From: Clostridia bacterium | Lineage (GTDB): Bacteria; Bacillota_A; Clostridia; Christensenellales; CAG-138 | NCBI GenBank assembly: GCA_017553815.1 | Contig: JAFZJT010000140.1 | Location: 1 to 22,635, forward strand | Reading direction: 5' to 3' | DNA length: 22,635 bases | Shown here: piece after piece, positions 15,671 to 22,635 of the stretch | Position numbering within the stretch: the first letter of the stretch is position 1 | Layout: every line of letters starts with the position of its first letter | Program-made: the position numbers and the translations under genes | Notes under the pieces: generated by a model | Databases searched by the model: none | The model's input: only the letters and a program-made list of their open reading frames with translations | What the model was told of the DNA's origin: nothing

Positions 15671-16471
15671 ATGTTAAGTATTGAGGATATCTACAAGGAG
15701 ATGGGGAAGAATATCTTTGTTTGCCCATTGAGCATCGATAACTTTAGGGACAACTCGATCGATTTGACAGCCAGCAAATTTGCTTGGAATGCAAAAGGCG
15801 GCAATCTGACAGATAAGGATGAAAAGAATATTAATATACCCCCGCATCAAACTGCGTGCATTCTAACAAATGAGGCTATTTATGTAACAAAAAGAATTGG
15901 TGGCACTTATCACTCAAGAGTGTCCTTAGCCAAAAGGGGTTTAGGGCATATCGGAACAATGCTGGATCCTGAGTATTGTGGTCAATCACTAATAGTTCTG
16001 CATAATATGACGGATTCCGACATAACTATTGGTGTTGGTGATCGTCTTGTTTCTTTGGTGTTCTACTATCTGTCAACCCCTATACATGAAGCAGTACTTG
16101 CTACGCCTCCGAGTCATAAAGACAAGGTTGCAAAAATGGATTCAGATAATCGATATGAAAAATGGCTGAATAATAATCAGTGGGTAAATAATCCCAAGCT
16201 GTTAAAAAGACAATTTAAAGAAAAGTATTCTGAGGCTTTTAATAAAAACAGAACTGATTACGCACGAAAAAGCTTCGTCAAAAAGCTTTTCACAAATAAA
16301 ATGTTTATAAAATACAGCATGTTTTTTGGCATAGTTGGTGCTGCTTTTTTCGCAATCAACCGCTGGTTTACGCCTTCGGATAACTCTGAATGGAGTAAAT
16401 ACATTTTTCCAGCAGGCACATGTTTGATAGGATTAATTGCGAATGATACCGCAAATGGAAAAAGACGGTGA
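15671..16471 (+). CDS. membrane-anchored Dcd/dUTPase-like protein
   Basis: A 266-residue protein. Residues 1 to about 140 form a second Dcd/dUTPase-like domain, with SRVSLAKRGLG (82-92) and TMLDPEYCGQSLIVLHN (96-112). The latter resembles dUTPase motif 3, with Asp99 at the catalytic Asp position. The position equivalent to the deaminase Glu is Val109, so dCTP deamination is unlikely. A basic, helical linker (about 150-210) leads to two transmembrane segments (about 213-231 and 244-258), unusual for this superfamily. GGAGG lies before the ATG, 18 bases after dcd. It may pair with the upstream deaminase, hydrolyse dUTP, or act as a nucleotide sensor at the membrane. Confidence 0.75.
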   Translation: MLSIEDIYKEMGKNIFVCPLSIDNFRDNSIDLTASKFAWNAKGGNLTDKDEKNINIPPHQTACILTNEAIYVTKRIGGTYHSRVSLAKRGLGHIGTMLDPEYCGQSLIVLHNMTDSDITIGVGDRLVSLVFYYLSTPIHEAVLATPPSHKDKVAKMDSDNRYEKWLNNNQWVNNPKLLKRQFKEKYSEAFNKNRTDYARKSFVKKLFTNKMFIKYSMFFGIVGAAFFAINRWFTPSDNSEWSKYIFPAGTCLIGLIANDTANGKRR

Positions 16472-16475
16472 CGAT

Positions 16476-17846
16476 ATGAAAAAAATAATCGCGATTTCTG
16501 CAGGACATGATGCAACGAAAAAAGCCGATATATTAATTCGCAAGAGAATTCGTTATCTCAACTATGGATTGCTTGGGCTTGCTACAATTCTAAAGCATAA
16601 TGGCAACTTGGATGTTGTTGTGTATCAGGCAGATTCATATTCCGTTGAAGAACTCTTTGCTATTATAGAGGATTCAGGCATAAATCTTTTATATGATTGC
16701 GAATGTTTTTTGCTTTCAATTCCTAGTTACTATTCAATGTCTTGGAGCGTAAGGTTTTGTAGAGCTGCAAAACAAAGATACAATAAGCCGATAATAGTTG
16801 GAGGGCGTTGGGTTGTAGACAATCATGTTGAGTGGGTAAAAGACCAACTGATTTATGCAGATACTATCATAGAAGGATTTGGAGAGCGGAAACTGGCGGA
16901 GTACTTTAGGTTTAGGGATTGGGAATCGATTCCTGATGGCAAGACTAAATGCTTTGATTGGTTTGATTACCAGCTGCTGTATGATTACCATAAGTATCAG
17001 CCTTGCATAGAAGTGTCCAGAGGATGTGGTTCCGGTTGTCAATTCTGTGCCGATAAGGACAATAAGCGGCTTCGCAACAAACCGGTGAAAACAATTCTTT
17101 CAGAGTTGGATAAACTCGATAGTTTTTATGGTGATTACTCTGTGTATTTTGAGGCTCCCCATTTTGTTTTTGAACGCGAGTGGACTCAACGCCTATGCAA
17201 TAGTCTTCAATCTAGAAAGCGGCAAGTTTTGTGGAGATGTACTTCACGTGTCGAAACTGTTCCTCTTGATATGATTGAGGTGATGAGCATGTCCGGTTTA
17301 AAGGTTCTTGATATCGGCTTGGAAAGCGCGAGTCATCAGCAGTTGATCAATATGCACAAAACAAAGGATCCGAAGAAATACTTGTCGATGGCAGAAAAGT
17401 TATTGTTGACTTGCGCAAAATATAATGTATGGGTAAAGTTTAACTTGCTACTTTATGCCGGAGAGACTATTAAAACTATTGATGAAACTATTAAATGGCT
17501 GGTTGAAAGAAAAGAATTAATTAAAGACGTATCAGTTAGTAGCTTGGTTTATTATTACAACATGGATTCTATTCTGGAATTACAGCATTTTGGTGCGTCA
17601 ATACCTGGTGGCGAGAGTGTTGCGGAAAACGGATTTGTCAATTTGAATCTGAGCGAGCAGATCGATAGAGAAACTGCCAGCCAAATCGCATTGGAGATAC
17701 CGAAGCTAATTGCTAATCAAAGGGACTTTTATGATATAAAATCGATTTCGTACTTTGAACCCGGATACACATACTCTGAGTTCTTAAGCGATCTCGCTTT
17801 GTGTAATCGTTCCGAACTCCCGTTTACCGTAGATTTGGGCGACTAA
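16476..17846 (+). CDS. radical SAM protein with B12-binding-like N-terminal domain
   Basis: A 456-residue protein. Residues 1 to about 160 look like the Rossmann-type domain of B12-binding radical SAM enzymes, including the KPIIVGGRWVV segment, but without a DxHxxG cobalt-ligand motif, so B12 may not be bound by His. The radical SAM core follows, with the iron-sulfur motif CGSGCQFC (Cys184, 188, 191) and a GLESAS block (281-286). The frame extends to 16437. I choose 16476 because it follows the upstream stop by four bases and has GGTGA upstream. Radical SAM enzymes use a 5'-deoxyadenosyl radical; the substrate here is unknown, with a nucleotide suggested by the neighbours. Confidence 0.8.
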   Translation: MKKIIAISAGHDATKKADILIRKRIRYLNYGLLGLATILKHNGNLDVVVYQADSYSVEELFAIIEDSGINLLYDCECFLLSIPSYYSMSWSVRFCRAAKQRYNKPIIVGGRWVVDNHVEWVKDQLIYADTIIEGFGERKLAEYFRFRDWESIPDGKTKCFDWFDYQLLYDYHKYQPCIEVSRGCGSGCQFCADKDNKRLRNKPVKTILSELDKLDSFYGDYSVYFEAPHFVFEREWTQRLCNSLQSRKRQVLWRCTSRVETVPLDMIEVMSMSGLKVLDIGLESASHQQLINMHKTKDPKKYLSMAEKLLLTCAKYNVWVKFNLLLYAGETIKTIDETIKWLVERKELIKDVSVSSLVYYYNMDSILELQHFGASIPGGESVAENGFVNLNLSEQIDRETASQIALEIPKLIANQRDFYDIKSISYFEPGYTYSEFLSDLALCNRSELPFTVDLGD

Positions 17847-17891
17847 TAGTCGTACCTTGAAAAACACCACTAAAGATGGAGAAATAATGCT

Positions 17892-18419
17892 ATGAACAAA
17901 TCACTCATCGTGAACTTCTTCGGAGCCCCGGGGAATGGGAAAAGCACTTGTGCAGCATACTGTTATTCCGCATTAAAAAAACTCGGGTATAATGTTGAAA
18001 TGGTGCAAGAGTTTACTAAAGATTTGTTCTTATACACAGGTATAAAGCCCCCGTATAATCAAGCGTTTGTATTCGGAAACCAGCTGTGGAGAATTGAACA
18101 ATGCGCCGAACAGTTTGATATTGTTATCGTGGACAGTCCACTTTTATTGTCGGCTGTTTATAATGATCGGGACTACCTATCAGACCATTTTATGGCTGCT
18201 GTTATTGATGCACACAACTCATTTAATAATCTGAATTTTCTTCTAACCAGGTCATTCCCATATAGGGAAGACGGACGTTACCAAAGTGAAGAACAAAGCG
18301 ATCAAATACAGCAGAAAGTCATAGAAATGCTGGAAGCGTTCCGCATTACTTATTCAACATATTCGGCAAACAGCTATGAAAAGATATTAAACAGCATAAT
18401 GAATAACTGGAGGTATTAG
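17892..18419 (+). CDS. P-loop (deoxy)nucleotide-kinase-like protein
   Basis: A 175-residue P-loop NTPase with Walker A GAPGNGKST (11-19), a hydrophobic strand ending in an Asp (FDIVIVDSP, 75-83) as Walker B and a lid-like RSFPYREDGRYQSEEQS (120-136). This last block is seen in small phage and bacterial nucleotide or nicotinamide-riboside kinase-like proteins. GGAG is 10 bases before the ATG. It is the last gene of the cassette, 45 bases after the radical SAM gene. Together with two Dcd-type proteins it suggests nucleotide metabolism. A direct kinase assay would be needed to assign the substrate. Confidence 0.7.
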   Translation: MNKSLIVNFFGAPGNGKSTCAAYCYSALKKLGYNVEMVQEFTKDLFLYTGIKPPYNQAFVFGNQLWRIEQCAEQFDIVIVDSPLLLSAVYNDRDYLSDHFMAAVIDAHNSFNNLNFLLTRSFPYREDGRYQSEEQSDQIQQKVIEMLEAFRITYSTYSANSYEKILNSIMNNWRY

Positions 18420-18563
18420 GGACGGATCATCCGATCATACACGCGCAAAAAGGCATCGTTAATCAAGCACGATATTCACTTGCCAGAATAGCCGAAACCA
18501 ATTAGGTCGACAAGGGTATGATGAACCCTTCTCCCCGCTGATGACCGTCCGTTTTTTGATTAA
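18420..18563 (+). ncRNA. candidate structured RNA or large 3'-end structure with terminal T-run
   Basis: GGACGGATCATC (18420-18431) pairs with GATGACCGTCC (18540-18550) with one bulged A, closing a region of about 130 bases directly followed by GTTTTTTG. Inside are the hairpins ATCGT/ACGAT (near 18455-18473) and AAGGGT/ACCCTT (18512-18517 with 18525-18530). TTAATCAA (18459-18466) can alternatively pair with TTGATTAA (18556-18563) over the T-run, an antiterminator-like option. It begins one base after the kinase-like stop codon. I do not recognise a known RNA class. Confidence 0.45.
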
Positions 18564-18870
18564 TCCGCAAATGAGCCGAGCGATTCAGCCGTCCGGCACT
18601 TAGTATGATTCTCAAAATCCATAGCTATCGTTTCGCAGAAAAATGTTCAAAGAGCCGTGTACTATAACCGCCATTTCAGCATCAGTCCTCACTCAGCAGC
18701 GAGGGACTGATGCTCTTTAATTGCATAAACTGAGCATATCTATTCACCTTCTTTCTGCCGTAACACCTTTTCCGTTGGGTTCTTCACATTCTCCTTCCAC
18801 CATGACAGATGGCACCTCCCACCGTTTGGGTATGGTTACCCCTTGGCGGAAGAATTTGCTCCCCAAAACA
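18564..18870. other. spacer at the edge of the conjugative-element remnant
   Basis: No convincing gene on either strand. It contains the hairpin listed at 18678 and two tiny minus-strand frames behind ribosome-site-like sequences (19 codons near 18755-18814; 6 codons near 18721-18738), too short to call. Confidence 0.5.
18678..18718. terminator. terminator-like hairpin at the end of the minus-strand genes
   Basis: A 13-bp stem (18678-18690 with 18701-18714, one bulged G, 10-base loop). The flanking CTTTAA is a weak T-tract on the plus strand. It may stop transcription from both sides, or be the structured end of the minus-strand operon. Confidence 0.5.
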
Positions 18871-19131
18871 CTAATCCCGCTTTATCGAATACAGCAAACT
18901 GCTCTTTGCGCCGTTTTTCCTATACCGCTGCTCCGTTTGAAGCCAGCCTGCTTTTCTCAGATCGTTCAATGCGCGGCGCACAGTTGTCTGCGACAGCTTC
19001 AGCTCTTTGGCGATTGTGGGTATAGCGGGCCAGCACTCGCCATCCTTGTTGGCTCTGTCCGCAAGGTAGATATAGACGGATCTTGCGCGGTGCGGAAGCT
19101 CGGAGCTGTAAATGAGATCAAGCCTGCCCAT
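18871..19131 (-). CDS. small helix-turn-helix protein of the conjugative element
   Basis: An 86-residue protein with a winged-helix/HTH pattern: RARSVYIYLADRAN, then a segment containing PAIPTIAKELKLSQTTVRRA with the recognition helix, and a wing near the C-terminus. It fits the small HTH proteins found beside coupling-protein genes in Firmicutes conjugative elements. The start overlaps the VirD4-like stop by 14 bases in another frame (shared ATGGGCAGGCTTGA), a sign of translational coupling. Probably a transcriptional regulator of transfer or maintenance functions. Confidence 0.75.
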   Translation of the reverse strand: MGRLDLIYSSELPHRARSVYIYLADRANKDGECWPAIPTIAKELKLSQTTVRRALNDLRKAGWLQTEQRYRKNGAKSSLLYSIKRD

Positions 19132-19860
19132 CGGTTTCTTCCTCCGTATGTGTATTATTCTGCGCTTCGCTTGCTGTGTTCATCCATGGCGGGGCGTCGT
19201 CTTTCTTTACGGCCTTTTCGGTCGAATCAGGAAGCGGTTTGGGCTGTCTGTTTTTTGCCGGCGGTTTTTCTGTGGGCGCGTTATTCTCTCCGCTGTTTTC
19301 TTCGCCTGTGGGCTTATATTCGTCGCTTGGGGTATCTCCTGCACGCTTCGCATCCGGATGATACTTTTTGAGAATGGCTTCCGTCAGTTCTTCCTTGCTC
19401 GCGTATTTGACCTCACGGTTGCCGTTTTCCTCAACGGTGTATGGGTTGTCCTTATCGAACTCTATGCCCCATTTGAAGAAGAGCTTGAGGTGTACGCGCA
19501 TAGGGTGAACGCCGGTTTTCATAACTACGAAGTCGCCCTTCGGCAGGGATTTGAGCTCATCGGGCGTGAGCAGCGGTCTTTCCATCATCTGCAGGGATGC
19601 GGAAGGATCGTTCTTGCTCCTTGATACCGAGCCTGACATAACGGTGCGGCTTCCGAGCGCCTTTGACAGAGTTTCCGCGGATGAGCTGTTTGGAGCAAAG
19701 CCGCCGAACAGGGTTATCTGCGTGTTATCCACGATTATCTCGCCGCCTTCCTTGCCGTAGTTCTTTTCAAGCTGAGCGAAGGACTGGATTATCGGCACTA
19801 TCTGCAAGCGCCTTGAGCGCGCCGCGCTGAACATCATTTCGGCGGACTCTATCTTAGGCA
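19118..19860 (-). CDS. VirD4/TraG-type coupling protein, 3' exon
   Basis: The C-terminal 246 residues of a conjugation coupling ATPase. The exon begins with LPKIESAEMMFSAARSR, the region immediately after Walker B in VirD4-like proteins, and continues with IVPIIQSFAQLEKNYG, a family-typical stretch. It ends in a Pro/Glu/Asn-rich acidic tail with no conserved motifs. The open frame continues upstream to 19990, but that part is intron sequence. Joining 22611 to 19860 keeps the frame: codon CTG is split C|TG and gives FGTLPKIE. The protein would be intact only if the group II intron splices. It recognises relaxosome-bound DNA and hands it to the secretion channel. Confidence 0.85.
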
Positions 19861-22610
19861 ATAGTGATAGGTAATCGTTTGATGTGATCTCCGGATTTTC
19901 CCCCACTCCACACCGGACATGAGCGTTTCCGCTCATCCGGCGTTCCATCGTCTTGTATATCCAATATAAACGTATCAATTTCAACAACATAGCGGTTGTT
20001 ATACTCAGACAGGACTAAGGTTTAAGAGCTTTCGCAGTCTGTTAAGCTTGTCCTTTTGCTTGGCGTTCAATTTTAGTCTTTCGCAATAGATCATTATTGT
20101 ATCTCTATCCACGGCGTGAATGAGTATATGAGCATCTTGGCATATCAGTATGAGATTAGTGTATCTGTCGTCCCCGCCGTCCTTTTTCCTCGTCTTATGA
20201 TGGCAGTGAATGCTTCCGATAGTCAGCGGTTTTCCCGTTATCGCGCAATTTCCGTGTTGTGCGCAATAGAGAGCAAGCCTATTATCGTTGTATTCAATGC
20301 TTTCACCTCTTACGGGGTTTTCCATAAGATAGCGAAGAATCGACATATTCACCACTTCAAGTGATCTGTGTACGCTCGCACGTCCTTCTGCCGTGTAGAT
20401 ACTCCAATTTCTTGGTCTATGCTTGGGTGCGACTGTCTGAACATAAGCAATCGGCAGAATGAACAAGCCGCGAATATATCGCATCTGATTGCTCTTTCCA
20501 TACCTTGCCCTCACATATTCGGGCAGAGTATTTCCGTTTCTCTTTAACCTTTGTCCCAATCTGCATTTCATAGTTCTTTTGACTGAAAAGCCTATTTCCG
20601 CAAAGTCCTTACTTACATGTGTTGCTATACGGTAATAGTTATGAACACCTAATACAAATGAATTATAGTCCATTACGTATTTGTGTTCTTCATTTTCATT
20701 TGCGGGGAACTTGATCCTCCCGATCATATCGGCGGCGCGATTTTTGATTCGCTGTTTCCGCTTGTCCGAAATGTGGGAGACAACGGTATACCGTATTCTT
20801 CCGTTTTTCCTGCCGTTTTGCTTGACTTTCATCTTAAAACCGAGAAAATCCGAATACTGCTTTCGCAAATCGACTATTCGGGATTTTTCAGGACTTATTT
20901 CAAGCCCCAATCGCTCCTTCAGCCAATTTTGAGTGGCAATAAACAGCTTTTCGGCATCGGCTTTTTCGCGGCAGAATATTTTGAAATCATCGGCATACCT
21001 GAGACCATAGCATTCCTTGAGGTTTGTCTGTGTTCGGAGAACATGATAGACATATCCCTTGTCAATGACGCCATTATCACTTCTGATATGAGCATAATCA
21101 TTTTGCATTGGAATTGTTTCCCATTGGCTTGAGATCCACCAATCCAGTTCATTCAGCACTATGTTTGATAGTAAAGGGGAGATAATTCCGCCCTGAGGAG
21201 TCCCTTTTTCCGGAAATCCTATTCCGGCGACCTCCGCCTTAAGCATTGCCGATATGATGGATATTACCTGTTTATCTCTTATTCCGATCATCCACATCTG
21301 TTTCAGCAGCTTTCCATGGTTTACATTGTCGAAAAACCCCTTAATATCAAGGTCGACAACATAATACAGATGCTGCCGCTGAGCCAAGGAATATGCTGCA
21401 GCCATGGCGTTTTCCTGACTTCTGTTTGGTCTAAAACCAAAGCTTCTGTCATGAAACTTCGCTTCGCATATAGGTTCCAGCACTTGCAGAAAGCATTGCT
21501 GTATAAGCCGATCGGAAATTGTAGGAATACCAAGTGGACGTGTCTTTCCGCTTTCTTTGGGTATTTCAACCCTGCGCACAGGCTGTGGAACATACCATTC
21601 CAACCGTCTGCGGACGTATTTGACAAAATCCTGTTCATTCCATGCTTCAAAGTCTTTTATGGTCTTTTTGTCAGTTCCCGCTGTCCTGCTTCCGCTGTTC
21701 TTTTTGAGATTGCGATATGCAAGACGAATGTTGTTTTCGGACAGGATCATGGGCATTAGCTTTGTGAAGCCTTTCCCTTTCAGGCTGTCCAAATACAGCT
21801 TGTCAAAAGCTTCTTGCAGATCGTAGTATTCCGCGTTTCTCAGCTTTTGCTTTTTGGGTTTCTTTGCTGTTGTCATAGTCGGCTGTTCCTCCATTTTATT
21901 AGAGATAAGCCTTTCTTAGTCTTACTCGAACCTATGAAATTATTGATACTTACTTTAAACATACAAGACGACTGATGTCTATCCCTCCACGGCTTGTTAT
22001 CACCGCTTCACAGGTACTGTGACATCGCTCTCAGCCGGATTAAGTCAGGTTATATCAGTGACTTTCCCTGACAACATTTCACAGCGATGCAATTCGCTCC
22101 ATGTTCCGACCTTTCCATGTTCCGATATTCCTATCTGTACATATATCCTTAAGCTTCCCTTTGACCCTGTATGCTTGATATCGCCTGTAACGATATAAGG
22201 ATTTTCATAGTACACAGTTTTACTCATCCTCACATACACCGCCCGCAAGGCGGCAACGGCATTTCTGCCGCCCATTCGTATAGAGCCGTTCATTCGGGGT
22301 TTCGTCAGTCATAATGACATTCTCACCATAGATATTTTATAGACCTCCGGCATATCATCTGCACAGCTTGCCTCCAAGCCGGTTTCCACATTCAGCAATT
22401 CATTGCCATGTTTGGGCAGACTTCTGCCGACTTCACGAGCTCTCAGACAGCAAACCTATTGCACGGCTGCCGCCTGTCGCAGTTTTAAGGAAGGCGTTTC
22501 AAGGCGTTACCCTCTCATTCCACCTTTCGGAATATCAGTTTGCAAGGCTGTTTTTTCACCTCACTTTCTTTGCCTTGCACGCAACCTTTTCAGTTGCGAA
22601 CATGTCGCAC
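19861..22610 (-). mobile_element. full-length group II intron with ORF
   Basis: The minus strand begins GTGCGAC at 22610, matching the GUGYG 5' consensus, and ends CTATCACTAT at 19861, matching the AY 3' rule. Domain V lies at about 19910-19946: an 8-bp stem, 2-base bulge, 6-bp stem and GAAA tetraloop. Domain VI is at about 19865-19908. The reverse transcriptase/maturase frame occupies domain IV. Both boundaries were set by requiring in-frame joining of the host coupling-protein gene. Length 2750 bases; every recognisable part is intact, so it may still be mobile. Domains I-III (about 21900-22610) hold no gene. Confidence 0.9.
20005..21876 (-). CDS. ltrA: group II intron reverse transcriptase/maturase with HNH endonuclease domain
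   Basis: A 623-residue intron-encoded protein. The RT domain includes KTRPLGIPTISDRLIQQ, a segment with FGFRPNRS, the GTPQGGIISPLLSNI block and the catalytic YADD (294-297). The maturase (X) domain follows. The C-terminus carries an HNH endonuclease: GNCAITG, then IHCHHKTRKKDGG and NLILICQDAH. It assists splicing and target-primed reverse transcription. An ATG at 21894 extends the frame by six residues but has no ribosome site, whereas GGAGG lies 11 bases before 21876. No frameshift or lost catalytic residue is visible. Confidence 0.93.
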   Translation of the reverse strand: MTTAKKPKKQKLRNAEYYDLQEAFDKLYLDSLKGKGFTKLMPMILSENNIRLAYRNLKKNSGSRTAGTDKKTIKDFEAWNEQDFVKYVRRRLEWYVPQPVRRVEIPKESGKTRPLGIPTISDRLIQQCFLQVLEPICEAKFHDRSFGFRPNRSQENAMAAAYSLAQRQHLYYVVDLDIKGFFDNVNHGKLLKQMWMIGIRDKQVISIISAMLKAEVAGIGFPEKGTPQGGIISPLLSNIVLNELDWWISSQWETIPMQNDYAHIRSDNGVIDKGYVYHVLRTQTNLKECYGLRYADDFKIFCREKADAEKLFIATQNWLKERLGLEISPEKSRIVDLRKQYSDFLGFKMKVKQNGRKNGRIRYTVVSHISDKRKQRIKNRAADMIGRIKFPANENEEHKYVMDYNSFVLGVHNYYRIATHVSKDFAEIGFSVKRTMKCRLGQRLKRNGNTLPEYVRARYGKSNQMRYIRGLFILPIAYVQTVAPKHRPRNWSIYTAEGRASVHRSLEVVNMSILRYLMENPVRGESIEYNDNRLALYCAQHGNCAITGKPLTIGSIHCHHKTRKKDGGDDRYTNLILICQDAHILIHAVDRDTIMIYCERLKLNAKQKDKLNRLRKLLNLSPV

Positions 22611-22635
22611 GCGTTCCGAATTCATCGCAGAAGAA
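22611..22635 (-). CDS. VirD4/TraG-type coupling protein, end of 5' exon (continues off the window)
   Basis: The last 25 bases of the window, read on the minus strand, encode FFCDEFGT plus one base. That is the Walker B motif of VirD4-type ATPases with the catalytic DE. The intron cuts three residues after DE F. The rest of the gene lies to the right of the window. Confidence 0.75.

Noticed and set aside
18494..18544. Hammerhead ribozyme
   Set aside because: GAAAC-stem-GGTC (18494-18508) and CTGATGA (18538-18544) are present, but stems I and II do not pair next to the core (G-G and C-C at the junctions).
19112..19624. 170-codon plus-strand frame opposite the coupling protein
   Set aside because: Antisense shadow of the VirD4-like gene, without a ribosome site.

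Overview
The window looks like chromosome of a gut-type Clostridia (Bacillota): strong AGGAGG-type ribosome sites, TTGAAA/TATAAT promoters, an ECF-type sigma/anti-sigma pair, a serine/asparagine-linker lipoprotein, and a conjugative-element coupling protein of the kind carried by Firmicutes integrative elements. No rRNA, complete tRNA or CRISPR array is visible. All assignments come from reading the sequence; no database search was run.

Layout. (1) 1-404: just over two copies of a 190-bp tandem repeat that folds into long terminator-like hairpins. (2) 464-5556: ordinary plus-strand genes: a two-domain GNAT-like acetyltransferase, a lipoprotein followed by a small hypothetical protein, a P-loop kinase-like protein, an MscS-type channel and a membrane-anchored surface protein. 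(3) 5557-6410: an 850-bp gene-poor stretch rich in inverted repeats and tRNA T-arm-like motifs. (4) 6411-15025: an accessory locus. A sigma factor and a membrane anti-sigma candidate are followed by two tandem copies of a unit: structured leader with a 5-codon mini-ORF, a secreted Cys-rich protein, a conserved hairpin, and a MacB/FtsX-like permease. The second copy continues into a second permease and an ATPase. In the first copy the second permease is reduced to a short internally deleted remnant. (5) 15128-18419: a more AT-rich plus-strand cassette with a dCTP deaminase, a membrane-anchored Dcd/dUTPase-like protein, a radical SAM protein with a B12-binding-like N-terminus, and a nucleotide-kinase-like P-loop protein. 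It is followed by a candidate structured RNA ending in six T. (6) 18678-22635, minus strand: the tail of a conjugative element, namely a VirD4/TraG coupling-protein gene interrupted by a full-length group II intron (19861-22610), and an overlapping helix-turn-helix gene.

How the parts may work together. The sigma/anti-sigma pair probably senses an envelope signal and may drive the secreted-protein/transporter units. The conserved leader, mini-ORF, SD-in-loop hairpin and covarying intercistronic hairpin suggest layered post-transcriptional control, with secreted protein made in excess over transporter. The Dcd cassette resembles a nucleotide-pool-altering module, possibly anti-phage, next to a decayed conjugative element. 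The strongest candidates for something undescribed are the duplicated secreted-protein/permease system (7733-15025) and the Dcd/Dcd-TM/radical SAM/kinase cassette with its trailing structured RNA (15128-18563).
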